Positions 6,621 to 12,404 of a DNA stretch of 12,404 bases are shown here, in pieces (the stretch's first letter is position 1; every line of letters starts with the position of its first letter). The position numbers were made by a program, and so were the translations under genes. The DNA is from Clostridia bacterium. GTDB lineage: Bacteria > Bacillota_A > Clostridia > Christensenellales > Aristaeellaceae. Where the stretch lies: contig JAFWQM010000175.1 of NCBI GenBank assembly GCA_017509065.1, positions 1 through 12,404 on the forward strand. The letters are read 5' to 3'. The notes under the pieces were generated by a model. That model ran no database searches. It saw only the letters and a list, made by a program, of their open reading frames with translations, and was not told the DNA's origin.

Positions 6621-6817
6621 AATGATTACATGCGAGGAAGGGGAGAGTACCGTATCCGGAACGCCCAAAGAGAGCCGCGTAAGGTGAAAGGCGGCGGCGG
6701 GACGAGCGGGAACATGGCCCCGGAGCAGTGCGGGCAAGCACGTTCAGCCCGCGCCGGGCAGCGCCGATATCCGCTGAATGAAGGCGCGTTTTCTGGACCA
6801 GAAGATAAAGGAGTTTT

Positions 6818-6905
6818 CTGGGGGAAACCGCTCTTTGGATAACCTCATCCGGCGCTTCGCGCCACCTTCCCCTGCGAGGGGAAGGCGAAGAGCGGTTTCC
6901 CCCAG
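6818..6905. repeat. Large palindrome copy 3 with a second repeat nested inside
   Basis: An 18-bp perfect inverted repeat (6818-6835 with 6888-6905) has the same CTGGGGG...CCCCCAG ends as copies 1 and 2. Instead of a three-base loop it carries a different element (about 6841-6887) made of two hairpins: GGCGC-TTC-GCGCC (6851-6863) and CCTTCCCCT-GCG-AGGGGAAGG (6865-6885). The left arm keeps the TGG that forms the tip of copy 2, but the right arm has lost the matching CCA, consistent with insertion or replacement at the tip. The flank to about 6927 matches that of copy 2 inverted. The whole unit sits inside the metG T-box leader. Confidence 0.85.
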
Positions 6906-7014
6906 ACCCCCTTCCGAGAAAGCCATAAGGGTTATGCTGGCAGCAGGATTAATCTTAAATGGTTGCATGGTAGGAAAAGCGTAAACCAGGGTGGTACCGC
7001 GTAAGGACATTTAC

Positions 7015-7047
7015 GCCCCTGCATCGAACAGCGATGCGGGGGCTTTT
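7015..7047 (+). terminator. T-box regulated terminator
   Basis: GCCCCTGCATCG (7015-7026) pairs with CGATGCGGGGGC (7032-7043), with one G-U pair, followed by TTTT. Its 5' arm overlaps the 3' arms of the antiterminator (7011-7021), so the two folds exclude each other as required for tRNA-dependent readthrough. Confidence 0.93.
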
Positions 7048-7082
7048 AAGTTTTGCCGCATCATCAAAAAGGAGGGGTTCCC

Positions 7083-9095
7083 ATGGACAAGAAAACCTAT
7101 TACATCACCACGCCCATCTACTATCCGTCCGGTAACATGACCATCGGTCACACCTACACCACCGTCGCCGCCGACGCCATGACCCGGTTCAGGAAAATGC
7201 AGGGGTATGACACCTACTTCCTCACCGGCACCGACGAACACGGCCAGAAGATCGAGAAAAAAGCCGCCGAAGCGGGCGTGGCCCCCATTGAGTACGTGGA
7301 CAAGATCGTAGCCGAAACCAAGGAGCTGTGGAAGCTGATGAATATCGAATATGACGATTTCATCCGCACTACGGAAGACCGCCATATCCGCATCGTGCAG
7401 AAAATCTTCCGGCAGTTCTACGAGCAGGGTGACATCTACAAAGCCGAATACGAAGGCATGTACTGTACGCCCTGCGAATCCTTCTGGACACCCACTCAGC
7501 TGGTGGACAAGGACGGCCAGAAGGTGTGCCCGGACTGCGGCCGCCCCTGCCAGCCTATGAAGGAAGAAAGTTATTTCTTCCGCATGAGCAAGTATCAGGA
7601 TTGGATGATCGACTACATCGAACAGCATCCTGATTTCATCCAGCCCGCCAAGCGCGCCAATGAAATGATCAACAATTTCCTGAAGCCCGGCCTGCAGGAT
7701 CTTTGCGTCAGCCGCACCAGCGTGAAGTGGGGCGTGCCCGTGGACTTCGACCCCAAGCACACCGTGTACGTGTGGATCGACGCTCTCTCCAACTACATCA
7801 CTGCCCTGGGCTACGGTACAGACCACGACGAACTGTTCCGCAAATACTGGCCCGCTGACGTGCATCTGGTGGGCAAGGAGATCGTGCGGTTCCATACCAT
7901 CTACTGGCCTATCATGCTCCACGCCCTCGGCCTGCCCCTGCCCAAGCAGGTGTTCGGCCACGGCTGGCTGCTGTTCGGCGCGGACCGTATGAGCAAATCC
8001 AAGGGCAACGTGGTCTATCCCCAGCCTATCGTGGCCCGCTACGGCGTGGATGCCCTGCGCTATTACCTCATGCGCGAAATGCCCTTCGGCGCGGACGGCA
8101 ACTACACCAACGAATCCTTCCTGACCCGCATGAACGCCGACCTTGCCAATGACCTTGGCAACCTTGTCAGCCGCACGGTGGCGATGATCGAAAAGTACTA
8201 TGGCGGCGTTCTGCCCGCCTGGACGGACGCCGTTGACCAGGAAATCGATGTTCCCCTGCAGAAACACTGCGCCGCGCTGCCGAAGCTGGTGGATGAGCAG
8301 ATGGACAAGCTGCAGTACTCCCAGGCGCTTTCCGAAATTTGGAAGGTCATCGGCGAGTGCAACAAGTACATCGACCTCACCCAGCCCTGGGTGCTGGGCA
8401 AGGATGAAGCGAAGAAGGACAGGCTGGCCAACGTGTTGCTGACTTTAGCCGAATGCGTGCGGTTCGTGGCTGTGCTGATCTATCCCTTCATGCCCACCAC
8501 GCCGCCCCGCATTTTCGAGCAGCTGGGCGTCGCTGACGAAGCGCTCAAAACATGGGATTCCCTGGATTCCTTCGGCAAGCTGCCCGCTGGGATCAAGGTC
8601 TGCAAGGGCGAGGCCCTCTTCCCCCGCATCGATGTCAAGAAGGAACTGGAAGCTCTGAGCGGTGGGGATAAAAAGGAAGAAAAGGCCGAGGCCAAGCAGG
8701 AAAAGAAGGAACAAAAGGCTGAAAAGAAAGAAAAAAAGAAGGTCGAAATCCCCGAGGGCTGCATCAGCTTTGACGACTTTGAAAAGGTCAAGCTGCGCGT
8801 GGCCCGCGTGCTGGAATGCGAGCGGGTGGAAAAGAGCGACAAGCTGCTGAAATTCCGCCTCTCCCTCGGCGACGAGGAGCGCACCGTGCTCTCCGGCATC
8901 GCCAAGTTCCACAATCCCGAAGACCTGATCGGCAAGAACCTGATCTTGCTCGCCAACCTGGCCCCCCGCAAGATCATGGGCATTGAAAGCCAGGGTATGC
9001 TGCTTTCCGCCGTGGCGAAAAATGACGACGGCAGTGAGACCCTCCGCCTTCTGACGGCTGATCCCCTCATGCCCGCCGGCGCGGAGATTGGCTGA
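7083..9095 (+). CDS. metG: Methionyl-tRNA synthetase with C-terminal tRNA-binding domain
   Basis: MetRS charges tRNA-Met (initiator and elongator) using ATP. The 670-residue protein has a class I catalytic domain whose first signature reads TIGH at residues 20-23 (usual HIGH or HLGH), a four-cysteine zinc site (C128, C131, C149, C152), and the second signature RMSKS at 302-306 (usual KMSKS). The anticodon-binding helical domain follows. A highly charged Lys/Glu linker (about 529-556) leads to a C-terminal Trbp111-like OB-fold domain (about 565-670, with VKLRVARVLECERV and GIESQGMLLSA), which improves tRNA affinity and usually dimerises. ATG 7083 follows GGAGG at 7071-7075, 35 bases after the T-box terminator. 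The gene stands alone and is controlled by that T-box. Confidence 0.98.
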   Translation: MDKKTYYITTPIYYPSGNMTIGHTYTTVAADAMTRFRKMQGYDTYFLTGTDEHGQKIEKKAAEAGVAPIEYVDKIVAETKELWKLMNIEYDDFIRTTEDRHIRIVQKIFRQFYEQGDIYKAEYEGMYCTPCESFWTPTQLVDKDGQKVCPDCGRPCQPMKEESYFFRMSKYQDWMIDYIEQHPDFIQPAKRANEMINNFLKPGLQDLCVSRTSVKWGVPVDFDPKHTVYVWIDALSNYITALGYGTDHDELFRKYWPADVHLVGKEIVRFHTIYWPIMLHALGLPLPKQVFGHGWLLFGADRMSKSKGNVVYPQPIVARYGVDALRYYLMREMPFGADGNYTNESFLTRMNADLANDLGNLVSRTVAMIEKYYGGVLPAWTDAVDQEIDVPLQKHCAALPKLVDEQMDKLQYSQALSEIWKVIGECNKYIDLTQPWVLGKDEAKKDRLANVLLTLAECVRFVAVLIYPFMPTTPPRIFEQLGVADEALKTWDSLDSFGKLPAGIKVCKGEALFPRIDVKKELEALSGGDKKEEKAEAKQEKKEQKAEKKEKKKVEIPEGCISFDDFEKVKLRVARVLECERVEKSDKLLKFRLSLGDEERTVLSGIAKFHNPEDLIGKNLILLANLAPRKIMGIESQGMLLSAVAKNDDGSETLRLLTADPLMPAGAEIG

Positions 9096-9110
9096 TCATC
9101 GTATCCGGTA

Positions 9111-9157
9111 AAGAACAGGCCCAGCCTTTGACGAGGCTGGGCCTGTTCTTTGCTTTT
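9111..9157. terminator. Shared terminator for convergent metG and jag
   Basis: A perfect 17-bp stem (9111-9127 with 9134-9150), loop TTGACG, is followed by TTTGCTTTT on the plus strand. It sits between the metG stop and the jag stop, which lie 64 bases apart. The minus-strand tail is less T-rich, so termination is probably better for metG than for jag. Confidence 0.9.
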
Positions 9158-9159
9158 GA

Positions 9160-10128
9160 TTATTTCAGCGTAATGACCACGTGGCGGTTGGGTTCTTCGC
9201 CCTCGGAGTGGGTGGTAACGGCGGGATGATCCTGCAGAGCGCTGTGGAGAATACGGCGCTCATACGGATTCATGGGCTCCAGGCTCACCTTCCGGCCGGT
9301 CTTCTGGGCGCGGTTTGCCATGCGGTTGGCCAGGCGCACCAGCGCTTCCTCGCGCTTGGCGCGGTAGCCCTCGGTGTCCAGGGTGACGCGAGTGTAATCG
9401 TCCTGGCCCTTGTTCACCTGCAGGCTGGTCAGGTACTGGAGCGCGTCCAGGGTTTCGCCCCGGCGTCCGATCAGGATGCCCAGGGTGTCGCCTTCCATGT
9501 TCACGCGCACGTTGCCCTCTTCATCGTTTTTCACGGCCACGGACACGTTCACGCCCATCAGTTTGGTAACTTCCTGTAAGAACTCCTGCGCGCGGCCAGC
9601 AGCGGTAGCGCGGTCCGCCTGCTCGGCAGGGACGATTTCCTTTTGTTCTACAGGCTCTTTGGGCGCTTTAGGCGCTTTGGGAGCGCGCGGAGCCCGGGGC
9701 TTGCTTTCTTTTTTCGGCTCAGCCTTGGCTTTGGGCGCCTCTTCCTTTGCGTCCTCGGGCTTTTCCTTCGGCGCTTTGGGCTCGCGGGGCTTCCGGGGCT
9801 TGGGCGCGGGCTTTTCTGCCTTTTCGGGTTTTTCAGCTTTTTCAGCTTTTTCTTCCGCGGGCTTTTCCTGCTTACGGGGTTTTACTTCCTTGGGCTGTTC
9901 GGGCTTCATGGCGTCGGCGAGGATGGCGCGGGCCACGTCGTCGGAAGCTTCTTCTTCTTTCATGGTAATGCGCACCTTGGCGGGACGGGAGCCGAACAAT
10001 CCAAACAGGCCCTTGCTGCCCTCTTCCAGCACATCCACCGTGACGTCGCTGATCGCCACGCCCAGCTCCTCCAGGCCCTGGTCGATGGCCTCCTGGATGG
10101 TGCGGGCGGAGTATTCGTATACTTTCAT
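9160..10128 (-). CDS. jag: RNA-binding protein Jag/KhpB
   Basis: Jag (KhpB) is a cytoplasmic RNA-binding protein that, with KhpA, is linked to cell elongation and division control in streptococci, and is coded beside yidC in many Firmicutes. The 322 residues show Jag_N (1-52, with EEGSKGLFGLFGSRPAKV), a long low-complexity linker rich in Lys, Pro, Glu and Ala (about 75-165), a KH domain with loop GRRG at 221-224, and a C-terminal R3H domain with R291...H295 in NPYERRILHSAL. The ATG at 10128 shares one base with the yidC stop (TAATG), implying translational coupling. A GGAG/AGGGG-rich stretch lies 12-20 bases upstream. The linker is long for the family. The last gene of the operon, it ends at the shared terminator; the mnmE and mnmG genes that often follow are absent. 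Confidence 0.96.
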   Translation of the reverse strand: MKVYEYSARTIQEAIDQGLEELGVAISDVTVDVLEEGSKGLFGLFGSRPAKVRITMKEEEASDDVARAILADAMKPEQPKEVKPRKQEKPAEEKAEKAEKPEKAEKPAPKPRKPREPKAPKEKPEDAKEEAPKAKAEPKKESKPRAPRAPKAPKAPKEPVEQKEIVPAEQADRATAAGRAQEFLQEVTKLMGVNVSVAVKNDEEGNVRVNMEGDTLGILIGRRGETLDALQYLTSLQVNKGQDDYTRVTLDTEGYRAKREEALVRLANRMANRAQKTGRKVSLEPMNPYERRILHSALQDHPAVTTHSEGEEPNRHVVITLK

Positions 10129-11177
10129 TACTTAATGGACCCCTCTCCGGATACGGTCTGCGCTTTCCGCGCGTCTTGTTTTTCGAGGATTTTGGTGATG
10201 ACCACGCTCTGCCCCCACATGGCGATGGTGGAGGTGACCCAGTACACGGCGAAACCGGCGTTGGAGGTGAGGCACCAGAACACGGACAGGATGGGGAAGA
10301 AATACTTCATGAAAGTATTCATCCCGGCCCCCTGGCTGTTGCCCTGCTGCGCCTGCTGGTTCTCATTCATCGCCGGGTTGAACTTATACTGCAGCACCTG
10401 GCTCACGCCCGCCAGCACAGGCAGGATCAGCAGCCCGTTGTACTGCTTGTACAGGGTGATGCTGAACAGGAAGAAGTTTACGCCGGTCCAGCCGGGCACG
10501 CTCGCCACGGCTTCCACGTAGCCCGGCATCTGGCCAAGGGCGGTGATCATGGAGGTGACGCTGGTTTTCACGGCTTCTGTGGTGCTGAAATCCAGGGCGG
10601 TTTCGCTGACGGAGGCAATGCTTTGCGCGATGGCCTGCAGCTGGCCTTCAGACAGCGTTTCAAACGCGCGCTGCCACATATTCGCCGGGATCATGTTCAG
10701 CGCCTGGGCGCTGGGAGCGATGGGGGCGAACAGGGAGTCCGCCATCCAGATGTTCTTGACCCACAGGAAACGGTCGGCGGCGGAAATGATATTGGTTTCC
10801 CCGGCCAGGTAGCGGAAGGTCTGCAGGGCCATCTGTTCGTTGGCGATGCCGCGCATGGCGGCGAACATGGCGAACATGATGGGCCAGGTGAGCAGCAGCG
10901 GCAGGCAGCCGGACAAGGGATTGTACCCTTCCTTTTTCATCAGCTCGGCCTGCTTTTGCTGCAGCTTCTGCTGGTCATTGGCGTATTTCTTCTGCAGCTC
11001 ATTGATCTTGGGCTGGATCAGCGCCATTTTGCGCATTCCCTTGCGGCTCTTGAAGTCGAAGGGCATGATCAGCATGCGCATCAGGATGGTAAAGATGATG
11101 ATGGACACGCCGTAGTTTCCCACCAGGCTGTTGATGCCCGCCAGGACGTCGTACAGGAATTGCTCAATCGCGTTCAA
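10128..11177 (-). CDS. yidC: Membrane protein insertase YidC/SpoIIIJ family, with enlarged loop
   Basis: YidC inserts and folds membrane proteins, alone or with SecYEG. Family features: a first membrane segment (about 22-40) with the hydrophilic-groove arginine R34 in [10 protein letters not shown]; a cytoplasmic coiled hairpin rich in Lys and Gln (about 45-84); [21 protein letters not shown] (85-105); [13 protein letters not shown] (251-263); and two final segments (about 288-330). It has no cleavable lipoprotein signal. Between FLWVKNIW (137-144) and ILPVLAG, where Firmicute homologs usually have a short loop, there are about 110 residues, so roughly 90 extra. The start is TTG at 11177, with AGGAGGG (11188-11194 on the opposite strand) ten bases upstream. 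It overlaps the yidD stop as TTGA. It is followed directly by jag. Confidence 0.96.
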   Translation of the reverse strand: MNAIEQFLYDVLAGINSLVGNYGVSIIIFTILMRMLIMPFDFKSRKGMRKMALIQPKINELQKKYANDQQKLQQKQAELMKKEGYNPLSGCLPLLLTWPIMFAMFAAMRGIANEQMALQTFRYLAGETNIISAADRFLWVKNIWMADSLFAPIAPSAQALNMIPANMWQRAFETLSEGQLQAIAQSIASVSETALDFSTTEAVKTSVTSMITALGQMPGYVEAVASVPGWTGVNFFLFSITLYKQYNGLLILPVLAGVSQVLQYKFNPAMNENQQAQQGNSQGAGMNTFMKYFFPILSVFWCLTSNAGFAVYWVTSTIAMWGQSVVITKILEKQDARKAQTVSGEGSIK

Positions 11178-11422
11178 GGATTTTCGTCCCTCCTAATGAT
11201 AGCGCTGGGCGCTTCGGGCACGGGGTCATACCCGCCCCTGGCGAAAGGATGACAGCGAAGGATACGCCTTGCGGCCAACTCTCCCCCACGGACCGCGCCG
11301 AACCGCCGGATCGCTTCCTCGGCGTATTCGGAGCAGGTGGGGTAAAACCGGCACGCGCAGGGAAGCGCGGGGCTCACCTTGCGCCGGTAAAGGCGGATGA
11401 TGGAAAGCAAGACACGTTTCAT
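11174..11422 (-). CDS. yidD: Membrane protein insertion efficiency factor YidD
   Basis: YidD is a small basic, amphipathic protein that aids membrane protein insertion by the YidC/Sec machinery at the inner face of the membrane. All hallmarks are present in 82 residues: a basic N-terminal amphipathic helix ([14 protein letters not shown]), the [15 protein letters not shown] motif with conserved cysteines C24 and C30, then [18 protein letters not shown]. Its ATG overlaps the rnpA stop (ATGA), and its stop overlaps the yidC TTG start (TTGA), so three genes are translationally linked. No independent Shine-Dalgarno is evident ahead of yidD, consistent with coupling. Confidence 0.97.
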   Translation of the reverse strand: MKRVLLSIIRLYRRKVSPALPCACRFYPTCSEYAEEAIRRFGAVRGGELAARRILRCHPFARGGYDPVPEAPSAIIRRDENP

Positions 11423-11757
11423 TGTACGTCATCCCGATACAGGCCCTGCTTGCGCAGCAGATAGCGAAGCGACTGGTACAGACGAATAAAATCAGCTTCC
11501 GCCGCGGGCTCGCGCGCCGTGACCACGTACAGGCCCCTGCGAAGACGCGGCAGTTCGGCCCGGAACGCTTCACGCATACGGCGTTTGACTTTGTTGCGGG
11601 TCACGGCGTTGCCGATTTTTTTGCTCACCGAAAAGCCGACCAGCAGCTTCGGCCCTTTCGCAAACCCCACCGACATTTCCCGGCACGCCCCGCCCTTGCC
11701 TTTTTTGTAGACATAGCGGAACTGGCCGTTCTTTCTCAGGCGATACTGCTTCTCCAT
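11419..11757 (-). CDS. rnpA: Ribonuclease P protein component
   Basis: RnpA binds the RNase P RNA and helps recognise pre-tRNA 5' leaders. The 112-residue protein has the usual basic composition, N-terminal [29 protein letters not shown], and the RNR signature [11 protein letters not shown] (53-63). The start fits the family N-terminus, but no good Shine-Dalgarno precedes the ATG at 11757; the upstream bases read GGCTGGTAACAT. This suggests weak translation, which would match the need for far less RnpA than the L34 coded upstream on the same transcript. It lies 147 bases after rpmH and overlaps yidD by four bases. Confidence 0.97.
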   Translation of the reverse strand: MEKQYRLRKNGQFRYVYKKGKGGACREMSVGFAKGPKLLVGFSVSKKIGNAVTRNKVKRRMREAFRAELPRLRRGLYVVTAREPAAEADFIRLYQSLRYLLRKQGLYRDDVQ

Positions 11758-11801
11758 ATGTTACCAGCCGAATCGATACAAAATTCGTCTGCCGTCATGC
11801 C

Positions 11802-11871
11802 GCCCGCTGTTTCGGGCCATAACAGCAAACCCGCCCCACGAATCAATGCTCTCTGGCAAGCGCGGGGCGGG
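11802..11871 (-). promoter_or_regulatory. Strong hairpins between rpmH and rnpA
   Basis: On the minus strand an 11-bp GC-rich stem (11861-11871 with 11830-11840) encloses a 20-base loop and is followed by only three T residues. A second small stem GCCCG/CGGGC lies at 11802-11817. They could act as an inefficient terminator or 3' stabiliser that keeps rpmH mRNA above rnpA. No promoter for rnpA is seen in this gap. Confidence 0.55.
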
Positions 11872-11904
11872 CCAAGCCATGCAAGAAAGAGGGGAGCGGC
11901 GGAA

Positions 11905-12039
11905 TCAGACCGTCAGCTCCTTGCGGCCGCGGTTGCGGCGGCGGGCCAGCACCTTGCGGCCGTTCTTGGTGCTCATGCGGGCACGGAAACCATGCACCTT
12001 GTTGCGCTGGCGTTTCTTGGGCTGATAGGTACGTTTCAT
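11905..12039 (-). CDS. rpmH: 50S ribosomal protein L34
   Basis: L34 is a 44-residue, very basic protein of the large subunit. The sequence is textbook: [19 protein letters not shown], then [14 protein letters not shown] and RGRKELTV. The start is the ATG at 12039, with AAAGGAG on the minus strand about 11 bases upstream (near 12051-12057). A longer in-frame extension to 12171 would run through the promoter and is not real. It is the first gene of the operon and has a near-consensus promoter. In Firmicutes this gene usually lies next to oriC, divergent from dnaA. Confidence 0.98.
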   Translation of the reverse strand: MKRTYQPKKRQRNKVHGFRARMSTKNGRKVLARRRNRGRKELTV

Positions 12040-12061
12040 GACAACAACAACTCCTTTAAAA

Positions 12062-12086
12062 AATCCGAAATGCCTGACGGCATGTT
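12062..12086 (-). promoter_or_regulatory. Hairpin and T-run in the rpmH leader
   Basis: On the minus strand, GAAACATGCC, loop GTCA and GGCATTTC form a stem with one bulged C, followed by GGATTTTTT and then the rpmH Shine-Dalgarno. The form resembles a modest intrinsic terminator and might attenuate rpmH. Because the T-run is displaced by two G residues, it could equally be a plain stabilising hairpin. Confidence 0.4.
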
Positions 12087-12126
12087 TCGCGCGTTGTGAG
12101 GCAATACTCCACAAAACAGCCATTAT

Positions 12127-12155
12127 AGTATATCCATAAGGCCCTCGGATGTCAA
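12127..12155 (-). promoter_or_regulatory. Consensus promoter of the rpmH-rnpA-yidD-yidC-jag operon
   Basis: On the minus strand TTGACA (12155-12150), a 17-base spacer and TATACT (12132-12127) make a near-perfect sigma-A promoter, the strongest in the window. Transcription should start near 12120, giving a leader of about 80 bases before rpmH. Confidence 0.93.
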
Positions 12156-12184
12156 GGGATTTTTGGGGCATTAAAGAATTTTTC

Positions 12185-12247
12185 GTTACTGCTCAGCCTA
12201 CGGCTTCGCAGTAACGCGAAAGGGGGAATCCTTCCCCCTTTCGGGAT
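12185..12247. repeat. Second copy of the pnp-leader palindrome unit (inverted)
   Basis: The reverse complement of 12205-12246 matches 939-980 over 42 bases with one difference. As upstream of pnp, it contains a 12-bp CGAAAGGGGGAA stem (12217-12243) followed, in the repeat's own direction, by a second hairpin with arms GTTACTGC/GCAGTAAC (12185-12215). The single difference lies in that second stem and is matched by a complementary change in the other arm. The loop of the second hairpin is longer here. Confidence 0.88.
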
Positions 12248-12251
12248 TCCG

Positions 12252-12404
12252 CAGCCTCAATCTTCGCAACTCCGCTTACGCCCCGCGCTATTCCCTTCGG
12301 GAAGCGCGGGTTTCGGGCGGCAATCCAAGGATTGCTCGCCCTCAGCCTCGCGTTGCTCGGCGCTATTCATGCGGACATTGCTCGTTTCGGCTGATCTCAC
12401 CGCC
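12252..12404. other. Right-edge non-coding region with further palindromes
   Basis: No gene is apparent up to the window end. Hairpins include CCCGCGCT/AGCGCGGG with inner TTCCC/GGGAA (12282-12310), and GGGCG-GCAATCC with GGATTGC-CGCCC (12315-12341). The word TTGCTCG recurs at 12332, 12353 and 12378. I see no DnaA-box-like TTATCCACA, so if oriC is nearby it lies beyond the window. Confidence 0.6.

Larger units (their letters stand above)
6627..7047 (+). promoter_or_regulatory. T-box riboswitch sensing uncharged tRNA-Met
   Basis: The leader shows the T-box features in order. Stem I has a GGGGAGAGTA specifier-loop motif (6640-6649), an AGAGAG bulge (6669-6674) and apical GGTGAAAGGC. The specifier triplet ATG is at 6714-6716 in the GAACATGG context. 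The conserved AGGGTGGTACCGCG is at 6988-7001. In the antiterminator, CAGGG (6987-6991) pairs with CCCTG (7017-7021) and GCGTAA (6999-7004) with TTACGC (7011-7016), exposing the TGGT that pairs with tRNA ACCA; the final T fits discriminator A73 of tRNA-Met. The competing terminator lies at 7015-7047. Uncharged tRNA-Met would favour the antiterminator and metG expression. The leader is lengthened by a nested repeat (6818-6905) between stem I and antiterminator. Confidence 0.95.

Noticed and set aside
6350..6905. CRISPR array made of the three similar palindromes
   Set aside because: The units are unevenly spaced (about 140 and 330 bases), in mixed orientation, and have no spacers or cas genes.
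7011..8267. 418-codon open frame opposite metG
   Set aside because: It is the antisense shadow of a clear MetRS gene, with no ribosome binding site and no family features, and it runs across the T-box terminator.
10176..11252. 358-codon open frame opposite yidC
   Set aside because: It is antisense to an unmistakable YidC gene and has low-complexity His/Gly/Gln content.
12040..12171. N-terminal extension of rpmH by 44 codons
   Set aside because: It would include the promoter and Shine-Dalgarno, and L34 is 44 residues in most bacteria.

Overview
The window looks like chromosomal DNA of a GC-rich (roughly 60% in the genes) Clostridia-type Firmicute. The grounds are strong AGGAGG ribosome binding sites, consensus sigma-A promoters, a tRNA-Met-sensing T-box ahead of metG, and the operon rpmH-rnpA-yidD-yidC-jag with a KhpB-type Jag protein. 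The hairpin-rich intergenic repeats resemble those I remember from gut Clostridia such as Christensenellales or Oscillospirales. That last placement is from memory and is not a firm classification.

Layout. Positions 1-300 hold no convincing gene. A promoter and structured leader precede rpsO (441-704), which ends in a strong terminator. The 250 bases before pnp (1015-3165) are almost wholly a chain of palindromes. After the pnp terminator come a promoter, a leader and rpsB (3386-4105), an AT-rich spacer with inverted arrays, tsf (4275-4931), a terminator placed tightly against the pyrH ribosome binding site, and pyrH (4991-5701). An orphan membrane-associated gene with its own promoter follows (5799-6302), at the place where frr is often found. 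Positions 6303-7082 contain three related large palindromes and the metG promoter and T-box leader; the third palindrome, with another repeat nested in it, lies inside the T-box leader. metG (7083-9095) converges on the minus-strand operon rpmH, rnpA, yidD, yidC, jag (12039 down to 9160), and the two share one hairpin terminator. The right edge (12156-12404) is again a field of palindromes, one nearly identical to the unit just upstream of pnp.

Functionally the window is a housekeeping block. It covers small-subunit proteins S15 and S2, large-subunit protein L34, elongation factor Ts, UMP kinase, methionyl-tRNA synthetase, RNA decay (PNPase), tRNA 5' maturation (RNase P protein), membrane-protein insertion (YidC, YidD) and an RNA-binding regulator (Jag/KhpB). 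rpmH-rnpA-yidD-yidC-jag is the classic origin-proximal operon, so oriC and dnaA may lie to the right of the window. If so, the ribosomal genes on the plus strand face the replication fork.

I see no new defence, CRISPR or biosynthetic system. The unusual content is non-coding: two dispersed palindrome families whose copies show compensatory base changes, insertion of one into a working T-box leader, and the palindrome chain forming the pnp leader. Among proteins, the YidC homolog with about 90 extra residues in an external loop and the orphan gene deserve most attention.
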